In this document: piece by piece, positions 45,591 through 54,492 of the stretch
Position numbering within the stretch: position 1 is the first letter of the stretch
How the letters are laid out: every line of letters begins with the position of its first letter
NCBI RefSeq assembly: GCF_000472705.1
Contig: NZ_AXAE01000018.1
Span: 108,531 to 172,530 of the forward strand
Source of the DNA: Mesorhizobium erdmanii USDA 3471
GTDB lineage: Bacteria; Pseudomonadota; Alphaproteobacteria; Rhizobiales; Rhizobiaceae
DNA: 64,000 nt
Reading direction: 5' to 3'
The notes under the pieces: generated by a model
What the model was told of the DNA's origin: nothing
Database searches by the model: none
The model's input: the letters and a program-made list of their open reading frames with translations, nothing else
Program-made: the position numbers and the translations under genes

Positions 45591-46887
45591 CCGCGCGCGC
45601 CGAGTCTGGTAGATACGCATCCTGCGCAGCAGGTCGCGCTCGGGCTTGGCCCGGCCTTTGGAGCGGCCGAGACCGCGCGCATGGAAGCGATGCGCAAGAT
45701 GCTCGTACCGTCCACGGCGCTGGCCGCGAAGCTCAATGCGATCCAGCCGTTGGCAATCGACCATGCCAAGCTCGCCTGGATCGGCCAGGGTGGGCAGCCG
45801 CTCAAGGTCGATCCGTTGTTGGCGAGCACCGTCAGCGGGGCGCAGCGGACGTTCGAAGAGGCAATGCGACCATTCGGCGGCATCGGATCGACGGTCAAGC
45901 AGTTCGAAGAGCAGCGTGCCGTCCAGAAATCGCTGCTCGCCTCGCTTGCCGGGCCGTTCGGTGACATCGCCAAGACCTCGCAATAGGCGAGCACGCTCGG
46001 CCGGTTCGACACCCCCGATATCACCAAACTGCTCGGCGGGGGCCTTGGCACGGCTGTCGGCGACATACGCGACGCGATCGCCAAGAACTTCGTCGGTTCG
46101 GCTGTGATCGATCAGGCCACGATGAGCGCAATGCTCGGGCTGACCGCCCGGTTCGAAGCCGATTTCGCGGCGCCCCAGCTCAAGATGTCGGCGCTCGCCG
46201 GTATTGGCGAAGTCTTCGACCGGCGCAGCCATTTCCAGATCCACGCCTATCATTCGCTCTTCGGCGAGTGGCGTACGAGCGTCGATCTTCCAGAAAATTT
46301 CCGGCGCGACGGGCGTGTGCGCAAGCGCATGTATCGCGAGGCCGAAGTCGATGAAGGGTTGGTTGTCGCCCAGCCCGGCATGGCGCTCGAGATCATGATC
46401 GAGAGCGGACTGACCGTCGGACTTCGCTCGGAAGCCAATGCCGTGGCGGTCGTGACGCTTGGCGAAGTATCGATGACTGTGCAGTCGCGCGGCACCAGCA
46501 AGGATGCCTATGCGTTGGTCGGGCGGTTCGAGCAGGAACTTCGCGCCTATGTCGAGCGCAAGCTCGAAGAGCGCTTCGGTCCGGACTGGTTCAAGCTGCG
46601 CGCGTCGAACCTGATCGGCAAGGCGAAGGAGATTCGCAAGGTGGCGATGGCGCGCGGTGAAGCGTTTGCACCACTAGTCAATTTTACCGAACTGGGTGAG
46701 CTGTCAGGTCGAGAAGACTGAATTCGACCATGACATCCAGAAGTTGATCGCAGTCCGGCGTCCGACGATGCACATGCGCCGGATCGAGGGCGTGCGCCTC
46801 GTCGAAGTAATCTGCGTGATGCAGCGGCTGTCCGAGCAGATGGCGGACGATGGCGCGTGGAGGCTCGCGGCCGAGTCCGATCGCTAG
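45591..46887 (+). pseudogene. Decayed gene with TAG and frameshift, HEPN-like tail
   Basis: A plus-strand frame (LGLGPAFGAAETARMEAMRKMLV...) has a TAG at 45984-45986 but continues in frame to 46721 with clear coding character (VIDQATMSAMLGLTARFEADFAAPQLKMSALAG, GEWRTSVDLPENFRRDGRVRKRMYREAEVDEGLV, RFEQELRAYVERKLEERFGPDWFKLR). Near 46700 a further shift moves it into EFDHDIQKLIAVRRPTMHMRRIEG, whose R-x4-H pattern and flanking helices recall the C-terminal HEPN-like tail of Swt1-type proteins. No start is seen because a stop precedes 45552. It is a multiply broken gene, cut at its 5' end. Confidence 0.5.
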
Positions 46888-47241
46888 GCAAGCCACGCGG
46901 AAACCCCGCCCCCGCGTTTGGCGGGCAGGAGTCGCGATGGCGCTCCCAATTGTACGACCGGTTCCGAGGTGGGCGATTTGTCACCCGAACGACGACAACT
47001 GAGGCGCATTTCAGAAAGACAGGCAGCCTTTGGGCCGGAAGCAGTAAGCTGTCCGCCGATACGTCGCGAGACCTGCCATCTCGCGGACCTAGTGCCATTT
47101 TGCATATCATGTGACCGCACGCGTACAATCAGGAGCGAGATCAGTTTTTCACTGTGGTGATCGACCAAACAAATTCGATGCATATCCGCACTAGAAAATG
47201 TAAACGCTCCAAGGGACGATCTTAACCCGAAGGATGCGGTT
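46888..47241. other. Spacer before thyX, no gene seen
   Basis: About 350 bp without a convincing gene on either strand; overlapping short frames look like chance. It must carry the thyX promoter, and a GAAGGA ribosome site ends 8 bp before the thyX ATG, but I could not pick a promoter with confidence. Confidence 0.4.
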
Positions 47242-48183
47242 ATGCCGAACTTGACCACTGAACACGCGGCTGAGATTGATACCCTTCGATCTCAGTCATC
47301 CAATACCCTGCGGCCGGTTTCCCTGGGACTTGAGCAAATACTTCACAAGGCATTCCCTGTGCTCGACCACGGTGTGATCCGCGTGGTCGACTACATGGGC
47401 GACGACGCCGCCATCGTGCAGGCGGCGCGAGTGTCTTATGGACGGGGAACCAAGCGAGTTCAGGAAGACGCAGGCCTCATCAACTACCTTCTGCGGCATT
47501 GGCATACGACGCCGTTCGAGATGGCCGAGATCAAGTTCCATGTGAAGCTCCCGATCTTCGTCGCGCGGCAGTGGATCCGGCACCGCACTGCCAGTGTGAA
47601 CGAGTACTCGGCACGGTACTCGGTGCTCGACAACGAGTTCTATGTTCCAGAACCGGAACACCTCGCCGCGCAGTCGACATCGAACAGGCAGGGGCGCGGA
47701 GCGGTACTGGAGGGCGACGAAGCAGCCGAGGTGCTCGCTTTACTGCGCCGAGATGCCGAGCAGGCTTACAGCGACTACTCAGTTATGCTGAACGACCCGT
47801 CGAGTCCGGATCATCGGGAGGACCGCTCGGGACTGGCGCGCGAACTCGCCCGCATGAACCTGTCGCTGAACTTCTATACCCAGTGGTATTGGAAGACCGA
47901 CCTCCACAACCTCATGAATTTTCTGCGTCTCCGCGCCGATGCACATGCCCAGTACGAGATCCGGGCCTATGCCGATATTATGCTGGACATGATGGCAGCC
48001 TGGGTTCCACTGGCGCATGCGGCATTCCTTGAGTACCGCATGGGTTCCGTTCAGCTGTCGGCGTCAGCAGTGAAAGCAGTTCGTAGAATGATTGCTGGAG
48101 AGACGGTTACGCAGGCTGATAGCGGCCTGACGGCACGCGAGTGGCAGGAAGTGGTTCAGGCTCTTGGCCTTCCGAGCGTATAG
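47242..48183 (+). CDS. thyX: Flavin-dependent thymidylate synthase ThyX
   Basis: A 313-residue ThyX, which methylates dUMP to dTMP using FAD and methylenetetrahydrofolate. The family signature [15 protein letters not shown] (RHR-x3-NE-x-SxRY) is near residue 114. Other landmarks are [26 protein letters not shown] and the C-terminal [21 protein letters not shown]. The length is typical for rhizobia. Rhizobia commonly rely on ThyX; a plasmid copy could be a spare or the only one, which the window cannot show. A terminator hairpin follows the stop. Confidence 0.95.
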   Translation: MPNLTTEHAAEIDTLRSQSSNTLRPVSLGLEQILHKAFPVLDHGVIRVVDYMGDDAAIVQAARVSYGRGTKRVQEDAGLINYLLRHWHTTPFEMAEIKFHVKLPIFVARQWIRHRTASVNEYSARYSVLDNEFYVPEPEHLAAQSTSNRQGRGAVLEGDEAAEVLALLRRDAEQAYSDYSVMLNDPSSPDHREDRSGLARELARMNLSLNFYTQWYWKTDLHNLMNFLRLRADAHAQYEIRAYADIMLDMMAAWVPLAHAAFLEYRMGSVQLSASAVKAVRRMIAGETVTQADSGLTAREWQEVVQALGLPSV

Positions 48184-48193
48184 TCTAGCATCG

Positions 48194-48222
48194 AGCCTGA
48201 CGATTACTCGATCCGTCAGGCT
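48194..48222. terminator. Hairpin between convergent thyX and the Rossmann-like gene
   Basis: Perfect 9-bp arms AGCCTGACG and CGTCAGGCT, loop of 11 bases, lying between two convergent stop codons. The flanks are not strongly U-rich on either strand (TTCCCC follows on plus), so it is a likely but not ideal bidirectional terminator. Confidence 0.6.
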
Positions 48223-49154
48223 TCCCCAAAGAGCTCCGAGAGGCTGAAGACGTAGCTGTCGCCCCCTGTAGTCGAATACGTTTCCTCGTTGTACGCTCCT
48301 ACCTCGGCGTAGCACACCTGAACTTCACGATGGGCCTGCGCGTAGAGCCCCACTCCGATAGTCGAAAGCTTTGTATGAAGCGGCGCCAAGACGACGTTTG
48401 ACTGCGCTCCTTTGGAGAGCGCCTCGGTCAGTTCGGCCGCGACTGACAGCGGCTCCCGCGCCGAAAATTCGAATGTGTTTTCGACATTGTCGTAGTTCGA
48501 CTTCAGCTCTTGGAAGAACGCTTTGTTTCTTTCGAAGAGTTCCTTGCTCATGGACTCTGACTCGCGACCCATGCCTAACACCAGATATCTAGGCTCATAG
48601 GCTTCGATGATTGCACGTGCCCTTGGAATTTCGAAGCCCATCAGGACGACTAGACGCGTCGGACGGGATGGCCAGATTTCGCCCGCGAAGCCCACCACCG
48701 AACGGCACTGCGTGACGTTGCCTGACAGAGGGTCGGACATCTTTCCGGCACTTACATAGACAAGGTCGCAGCCCTTCCTTCTCTCCGGTTTTGTCGTCCT
48801 GAGAACTTCCAGCAACATCAGAAGCTCCTCCCTGCGGAAGGAGCTGACATCGATTAGGGCATCGCGGAGGTCCTCTCCGGCAACCGCCTCGCTGATAGCG
48901 GCAGCCGTCGCCAAGGGATCAGCCAGAAACAGCTCGACCTGCTTTAAGGCAGGATGCCGTAGGCGGATCGATTCTACGTTCGCTTGCGCCTTTTCGCTGC
49001 GGCCGTTGGACACGAATGTCAGACCACTCGCACTCCGCCCTTCAGGTGCGGCCAGCGCCACCTGTGCAGAACGCTCCTCGAAGCTGATACGGTTGATCAA
49101 CGGCCGATCGCGCGCCCAAACTTTTGTCGAGAGTTCAGATGTGAGAATTTTCAA
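48216..49154 (-). CDS. Rossmann-like protein, last gene of the C5-MTase/HD/ATPase operon
   Basis: A protein of about 312 residues I do not recognise. Alternating strands and helices read like one or two Rossmann-type halves: SGLTFVSNGRSEKAQANVESIRL, KGCDLVYVSAGKM, RLVVLMGFEIPRARAIIEAYEPRYLVLGMG and SNVVLAPLHTKLSTIGVGLYAQAHREVQVCYAE. The pattern is compatible with a nucleotide- or ligand-sensing fold. The open frame extends to 49205, but the ATPase gene ends at 49135 and the conserved-looking part begins KILTSELSTKVWARD, so I use the TTG at 49154. It overlaps the ATPase gene and is translationally coupled. Confidence 0.65.
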   Translation of the reverse strand: MKILTSELSTKVWARDRPLINRISFEERSAQVALAAPEGRSASGLTFVSNGRSEKAQANVESIRLRHPALKQVELFLADPLATAAAISEAVAGEDLRDALIDVSSFRREELLMLLEVLRTTKPERRKGCDLVYVSAGKMSDPLSGNVTQCRSVVGFAGEIWPSRPTRLVVLMGFEIPRARAIIEAYEPRYLVLGMGRESESMSKELFERNKAFFQELKSNYDNVENTFEFSAREPLSVAAELTEALSKGAQSNVVLAPLHTKLSTIGVGLYAQAHREVQVCYAEVGAYNEETYSTTGGDSYVFSLSELFGEA

Positions 49155-50985
49155 CGTGCCCACCGTCGAGATCGAGGGAAAACTGGCTTGTTTCCCCTTG
49201 TTCAATCTTCAATCGCCTTTTGACGAACTCGCCTGGATCTTTCATCGCGATCTCCAGTTCGCCAGCCATGACCGAAAGGTGAGCTGCATACCCTGAAACA
49301 TCGAGCTTGTAGTACGGGCCAAGGCGGCGAGCCATGATAAACCGTGGCCTCCGACCGCCCAGAGCCTCCTTCGCGGCATTGTCAGACCGCTGCAGATAGC
49401 CCATTCTCACACCCATGTTCAGTACGTCCTCAAGTTCCCTCTTGGGACGATCGCGCAGAACGATGGAAAATACGCGCTGTTCACTGGCCTTCTCGTTCAA
49501 CAGCCGACCGCGAAAAACGCGACCTAGCCCATCGATCAAATTGCGAAGCTGCTCGTAGAATACGGTTTCGTGGCCAACAGCGTGGAGGCTCGCCTCGCTC
49601 GTGTCTATCGTATCGGAAGCCTCGGTAGCCTGCTCGGACTTGCGCGTCAGCAGTTCCAAGAATTCGGCGGACCACTCCCTGATGACCGTGTCCTGGACCC
49701 CAACAGGGATTGATGTGACCTTGCCGTTTCCTTGACTGACCATCCGGTCGTACATCGCACTTGCGGGTTCGAGAAACCAGCGGACCACGCCTGAAGAAAG
49801 ATCGACCAGAGACCTGAAGCCCGCATAGCTGAAGGTGTGCGCGGATTTCGATGAACCTGCCAGTTCCCGCATGAAAGTCGGCACCGTGTACCGTCGCGTC
49901 TCGTCTCTCGCGCGGGCAGCGCCGTCACGCGCCCCATCCTGCTCCCGTAGAGCGTGCTCCGCCGCGATCTCCGCAGCGATCTCCTTCAGCCGAGCCGCCT
50001 GTGCGGCATCCTCAGGAAAGAACTGCTCGACAGGTGTCTCGATTTTACAGTTCTTCAGGCGCTTGGCTACAATTTCGCGAACACGTCGACTGTAGTCATC
50101 GAATGAAGCGGTGTAGACTTGAGTGAGGTTCACTTCCGAATAGTCATGCGGGCTTTCGATGATCCTGTTGTCGATCGTACGTAGCGTTGCGTAAGCAAGC
50201 TGAGTGGTCACCTTCAGGCAGATCGATCGAGTGCTACGCGTGGATACCCAAGAGTTCAACACGCGCTGCATCGGGATCGGAAGGTTGTCTGCGTCGTCGA
50301 GCATGACGAATAGCGGAACGGTTGGCAGCTCATCCATCCGTCCCACTTCCTCCGCAAGCGGTACTAGGAAGTCGAGGAACCCAGTGAGGGCACCGTCGTA
50401 GTCGACCTCACCCTGCTTGAAGGGCGCTCGGACGAAAAACTGTCGGACGGCCACGATATCGACTTCACAGGTGCGCGCGATGCGGCGGAACTGTTGGCCT
50501 TTGCCCACCGCACCTGGCCGATCCGAAGCTACCGCACCACCGCCCGAAATGCCGAAAAGGTCTTCGAAGCGGGCGAGGAAGATGTCTGCGGATGCCTCGC
50601 TGATCTCTTCCGAATAGCTTTCCAGCAACTGGGCTATACGGAGCATGACGTGCATGATCAGCAAATGTTCGCCGATTGATGTCGCGGCATAGCCCTTGTA
50701 TCGATTGATCTCCGGCGCGCCGAAGTCCGCCATCTTCAACGGCACATGGACGGCGAGAAACGGAAGATCCTTCAGCGTCTTGGCACCATCGCCCCGTAGC
50801 ATCATCACGCGAGGCTCGAGGCTTCGAAGGAGCATGCTCTTCCCAGTCCCCCGCGCACCATGCAGAAACGTGTTGGATGGTTCCTTCAGTCGTGGAACGT
50901 CGGTCAGGACCTCAACGAAGTTCTCCGCAATGTACTGGGGATCGACGTGTTCGGGGTTCTGGACTCCGAAGGGATTATCGCTCAA
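49135..50985 (-). CDS. ORC/CDC6-like AAA ATPase of a four-gene operon
   Basis: A 616-residue P-loop ATPase. Walker A is NTFLHGARGTGKSMLLRSL (residues about 38-56), and Walker B is VPLFVMLDDADNLPIPMQ near residue 235. Sensor-type SICLKVTTQLAY follows. The overall plan resembles ATPases annotated as ORC-CDC6-like. The C-terminal 200 residues (RVFSIVLRDRPKRELEDVLNMGVRMGYLQRSDN) look like a winged helix. It overlaps the HD gene upstream by 11 bp and the Rossmann-like gene downstream by about 20 bp. Such ATPases often act as the sensor or assembly motor of defence complexes; that role is inferred from context. Confidence 0.72.
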   Translation of the reverse strand: MSDNPFGVQNPEHVDPQYIAENFVEVLTDVPRLKEPSNTFLHGARGTGKSMLLRSLEPRVMMLRGDGAKTLKDLPFLAVHVPLKMADFGAPEINRYKGYAATSIGEHLLIMHVMLRIAQLLESYSEEISEASADIFLARFEDLFGISGGGAVASDRPGAVGKGQQFRRIARTCEVDIVAVRQFFVRAPFKQGEVDYDGALTGFLDFLVPLAEEVGRMDELPTVPLFVMLDDADNLPIPMQRVLNSWVSTRSTRSICLKVTTQLAYATLRTIDNRIIESPHDYSEVNLTQVYTASFDDYSRRVREIVAKRLKNCKIETPVEQFFPEDAAQAARLKEIAAEIAAEHALREQDGARDGAARARDETRRYTVPTFMRELAGSSKSAHTFSYAGFRSLVDLSSGVVRWFLEPASAMYDRMVSQGNGKVTSIPVGVQDTVIREWSAEFLELLTRKSEQATEASDTIDTSEASLHAVGHETVFYEQLRNLIDGLGRVFRGRLLNEKASEQRVFSIVLRDRPKRELEDVLNMGVRMGYLQRSDNAAKEALGGRRPRFIMARRLGPYYKLDVSGYAAHLSVMAGELEIAMKDPGEFVKRRLKIEQGETSQFSLDLDGGHVENSHI

Positions 50986-52045
50986 GCGAGATCTCCTGCG
51001 TTGGGCTCAGATGATATTTGTCCCGAAGGCGGAAACCGTCAAAGTTCTCCGCCAAGTCTTTCACCGAAGGCTTGATTTCGGTCGGATATCCCTTCTCTTC
51101 AAAGAAGAAGGATGCCTCTAGGCGCTCTTCATCGTCTTCGAGGATGAACAGTTTTACCGACATGCGGTTGTAGCTGGCGAATCCGGCGAGATAGCGGTTG
51201 CAGTACCGCCTCTCGCACTCGCACTTTTCCAGCCGCTCGGCGATATAATCGATGAACGTCATTTCCCGGCCGTCCAAGCGCGTGAAGACGCGATTAAGAT
51301 CTTCCTTCTCGACGTGAAACGAGAGCTGGAACACACTGCCCGAGTAGTCAATGCTCGGATTGATGCAGCGGCAGTAAAGGTTGGCTAACACCGATTCGTC
51401 CGAAACGACCGCATCACCCGCCAGCGCGACATGATCGACGCGATTTGGACCTTCGCTAAGCTCGTCGGCTAGTCTCAATAGAGCGGCCAGTCGGCGCGCG
51501 TGAACCCGAAACCCGCCAATTTTGGGCGCGTCCTCGGTTATCAGGTTCGGTATTGTGTCCTTGTCACCGTTGGCCAGTTTACCTCCATGGGCACGCGCGA
51601 TGGACGTGATGACCTTTTTCTCCAGCGATACGAGGGTAGTTGCTGCCGAGATTTCCTTGAAGATTTTTCCGACCGATCTCTCGTGACCATCACGAGCGAT
51701 CGCATTTCCGGCATCGTGAAGCAGTATGGCAGTGAGCAGCACGAATACCTCGAAGGGCTCTAATTTGTCCCGCCGCACAGGTGTCGAAGCAGCACTCTCG
51801 AAGCCGAGCATCCTGCCTGCGGTGTGGATGACGTCGTCAACGTGGCTGATGTCGTGCTTGGTGAAGCGATGTGAGTCCTTGGCAAGACCAGCTCCCGCAA
51901 CCGAGTAGAATTTCTCGGACAGCACTCGCTTCATGTTCTTGTAGACATCGAAGTATCCGCCCTCACGGTTCGGAAACGCTTCGGGCTGCGTCTCCGAGTC
52001 CTCCTTCAGAAGTCTTTCGAGCGGCGCTGACACGGCGACAGACAT
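50975..52045 (-). CDS. HD-domain protein of the same operon
   Basis: A 356-residue HD-family protein starting MSVAVSAPLERLL (52045). The metal-binding HD core reads RFTKHDISHVDDVIHTAGRML with a first His, LLTAILLHDAGNAIARDGHERSVG (the HD pair) and a later His in SIARAHGGKL. LRLADELSEGPNRVDHVAL gives the last conserved Asp. This arrangement matches HD_CE-type domains (HD proteins often found with chaperone-like ATPases). A second domain (residues 200-350) is unassigned. HD enzymes cleave phosphoesters such as nucleotides or cyclic signals. It is one base downstream of the methyltransferase stop and overlaps the ATPase gene by 11 bp. Confidence 0.75.
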   Translation of the reverse strand: MSVAVSAPLERLLKEDSETQPEAFPNREGGYFDVYKNMKRVLSEKFYSVAGAGLAKDSHRFTKHDISHVDDVIHTAGRMLGFESAASTPVRRDKLEPFEVFVLLTAILLHDAGNAIARDGHERSVGKIFKEISAATTLVSLEKKVITSIARAHGGKLANGDKDTIPNLITEDAPKIGGFRVHARRLAALLRLADELSEGPNRVDHVALAGDAVVSDESVLANLYCRCINPSIDYSGSVFQLSFHVEKEDLNRVFTRLDGREMTFIDYIAERLEKCECERRYCNRYLAGFASYNRMSVKLFILEDDEERLEASFFFEEKGYPTEIKPSVKDLAENFDGFRLRDKYHLSPTQEISLER

Positions 52046-52046
52046 A

Positions 52047-53114
52047 TCAGTTCTCCCCCGCCTGGCTGGCAATTGCCATGACGTTGTCGAATACCGCCTT
52101 GGCAAGGATCGGCGGCACCGCGTTCCCGACCTGCTGCTGCTGGAATCCTATCGAACCGCAGAACTGATAGTGGTCCGGAAAGGATTGGAGCCTTGCTGCC
52201 TCGCGGACGGACAATCCCCGATCTTGGGTGGGGTGAATAAGCATGTTTTTCCGGAAATTGCCGATCACGACCGAAGGTGCGTCCTTCATGAGGCGCCTGT
52301 AGATCCCGGAATGGTATCGGCGTCGGTCCGTAATCGGGTCGCGCATCATGCCTGGCACATCGCGCCAGTTGCCACCCTGGGGAATATACGGATACCGGGC
52401 TACGATCGAGTCCGCGTTACGGCTGACCAGATGTCCGGAGCATTTTGCGAGGCCGCAGCGCATCGCCTTGGCGTAGTCAGATTGGGCATCGTTACCGTAT
52501 TCAAGAACGTCCTCCATCGCCCCATTCGACAATTCCGGAAGATCGCCAATCGCATCCCATAACGTCGGCCGCGCCGCATCGGCCGACGCCTTGGGCAGTT
52601 CTGGCTCCGCATTCAATGCCGCGACCACGATGTATCGTGAACGGCGCTGCGGACACCCGAAGTTAGCGGCATTGAGCACTTCGAATGCGACCTTGTACCC
52701 CATGTCCTTCAGCTGTTGCCGAAATGACTCCGCGAACATGCCGCCATCCGTCTGAAGAATACCAGCGACGTTCTCGAACACCACCCACTCGGGACGTAGC
52801 GTCCTGACCATCCGCAGATATTCCTTGAACAGCCAGTTCTTCGGGTTCTCCGCATGGCGTGTCCGCTGGTTCGATGTGGAGAAGCCCTGACACGGCGGCC
52901 CACCGAAAAGGACCAAGGGCTGGTCACGCTTGCCGACATCAATCGTTTCGACTTTCGCGATATCGAACGCGAGCATCACGGTATCGGGATGGTTGGTCTG
53001 GTACGTCAGACACGCAGACGGATGGTTCTCGACGGCAGCCCTGACATGGATGCCGGAAAGCTTGGCGCCGAGCGTCAGGCCGCCCCCGCCCGCGAACAAA
53101 TCTATTCCAATCAT
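52047..53114 (-). CDS. DNA cytosine-C5 methyltransferase
   Basis: A 355-residue C5 cytosine methyltransferase. All signature motifs are visible: I (IGIDLFAGGGGLTLGA), IV (LFGGPPCQGFSTSNQ, with the catalytic Cys), VI (WVVFENVAGIL), VIII (NFGCPQRRSRYIVVAA) and IX/X (LSVREAARLQSFPDHYQF, QVGNAVPPILAKAV). The target-recognition region between VIII and IX is about 100 residues. No restriction endonuclease gene is adjacent; instead three overlapping genes follow in the same direction. It may mark self DNA for the downstream genes. It is the first gene of a tightly packed four-gene operon (53114 to 48216). Confidence 0.9.
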   Translation of the reverse strand: MIGIDLFAGGGGLTLGAKLSGIHVRAAVENHPSACLTYQTNHPDTVMLAFDIAKVETIDVGKRDQPLVLFGGPPCQGFSTSNQRTRHAENPKNWLFKEYLRMVRTLRPEWVVFENVAGILQTDGGMFAESFRQQLKDMGYKVAFEVLNAANFGCPQRRSRYIVVAALNAEPELPKASADAARPTLWDAIGDLPELSNGAMEDVLEYGNDAQSDYAKAMRCGLAKCSGHLVSRNADSIVARYPYIPQGGNWRDVPGMMRDPITDRRRYHSGIYRRLMKDAPSVVIGNFRKNMLIHPTQDRGLSVREAARLQSFPDHYQFCGSIGFQQQQVGNAVPPILAKAVFDNVMAIASQAGEN

Positions 53115-53298
53115 GCGCCGTCGAACTCTGGACCAGGTTGGCCGTTTTCTTGATCTTTAGCCTTGCCCGAGCCGCGTAGTAGGTACAGCCCAGTTTGGCA
53201 AGAGCTTGGAACCGAGTAATGGACTGCGATGCCCATGATATGATCTTTGGGGACGCCTGCGATGCACTGTTGCGATAAGCCCCTGTGAAATCGGAAAT

Positions 53299-53757
53299 TC
53301 ATTGGCACTCCAGCAAATCAAGCAGCGCGATGTATTCTTCAGGTAGCTTGTGGTGGCGAGCACCGTCGCGGAGATGCGTCAGGTAAGCAAGGTTCGGGAG
53401 TGGCGGCGTCTCCTGCGTGACGGCCACATAAGTGCTGACGATGGTAGGGATTCCGCCCACCAGCACGGACACTTCGACGCGATTATAGCTGTTGAGTGAC
53501 GTGTTTCGGCCGACCTTGAAGCCCTCATTCGCATCAAGCGCGTCTGCGTCCTCTGGGGTCAGCTGGTAGAGGACTCCCCATGCTTGCTTTCCGGCGCGGG
53601 GAATTACCGAGACAACACCGCACCCGCGGTTCTTCGACAGGCGAGGAAAGCATAGTTCATGTTCGGGGAGCACGGCGATGCCGACAACTTCGCTGTTCCT
53701 GCAACGAATTTTCATCTGAGCTGGATCCATGTTGGACCCGTAGGCGAAGTACAGCAT
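53299..53757 (-). CDS. Gamma-glutamylcyclotransferase-fold protein
   Basis: A 152-residue protein of the GGCT-like (AIG2/BtrG) family. It opens MLYFAYGSNMDPAQM, the classical YGSN substrate-loop motif, and has the acidic residue in ALDANEGF that acts as the general base in family members. YNRVEVSVLVGGIPTIVSTYVA completes the fold. It may release 5-oxoproline from gamma-glutamyl peptides; the actual substrate is unknown. I start at 53757 instead of the longer frame (53778) because MLYFAYGSN is the family start. It lies 184 bp upstream of the methyltransferase, separated by a spacer with no gene seen, so it is probably not part of that operon. Confidence 0.82.
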   Translation of the reverse strand: MLYFAYGSNMDPAQMKIRCRNSEVVGIAVLPEHELCFPRLSKNRGCGVVSVIPRAGKQAWGVLYQLTPEDADALDANEGFKVGRNTSLNSYNRVEVSVLVGGIPTIVSTYVAVTQETPPLPNLAYLTHLRDGARHHKLPEEYIALLDLLECQ

Positions 53758-54492
53758 GAGCCCCCCAGTGAGAGACACGGCGGCCCGAACTATGATCGTC
53801 GTTGAGTCGCGATCAGAGGCTACAAGCGGTCTCTATATGCCCACCTCCGACATAGCCGATCCAGTGGCATCAAGCGACAGCTTTTAGCATCGTCCCCCAA
53901 AGTTCAGCGAAGGTCTCGTCGGGGGACTATATGTTGTTTTAGCTCTGATGTGCGAAGTTGCCGCCGCAGAGGACAATGCCCACGTTGCCACCCTCCCAGT
54001 TGGCGGCAAGCACGACGGCGACCTTATTTGGTTGAAGTATGCCCCGCTCCTGTACGGAAACGCCCGCGGAATTGTCTTGATGTCTGCTCTCAGGACAGAC
54101 GTGAATCCCTGTGACACGTCCGAAATAGGGCGCGAAGCTGACGCCTGGCGGCGAATTTGAACCCCATACCCCGTCATCCCATGTTGATGATTTGTGCTTC
54201 GCATGTCGCATAAAAAGGGAGTGTGGAATATGGGTCGTTGCCATTGGGTTCGAACCGATGGAGCCTCAATGTCTCACCTTGGCGTCGTCGAAGTGACGGC
54301 GTTGCTCAACCTTGCCTGATAGCCATGATCCCTCGATGGGCACGCTGAAGCAGCTTAACCGATTTAATTGATTCTGACGTGAGTGTCGGCTCGTCAACGT
54401 CACGCGCCACCGCCATTATTAGCTCTTCGCACCTGCACAAAAATGTGCCAAACGCAGCCCCCATGGTTGGTAACGTTGGGGAAGGAGCCCTC
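53758..54492. other. Spacer before panB, no gene seen
   Basis: About 735 bp without a believable gene. Short frames on both strands overlap each other and show no conserved pattern. A T-arm-like sequence (GGTTCGAACC near 54247-54256) has no tRNA 5' half with it. The panB promoter must lie here. Confidence 0.45.

Noticed and set aside
45264..46253. A 329-codon minus-strand frame
   Set aside because: It overlaps two other frames with better coding character and its translation is Arg/Ser-rich without pattern.
54240..54270. A tRNA T-arm-like sequence (GGTTCGAACC) before panB
   Set aside because: The T stem pairs, but no matching 5' acceptor or anticodon arm is found in the 90 bp upstream, so it is not a tRNA; a tRNA-derived attachment relic could not be excluded.
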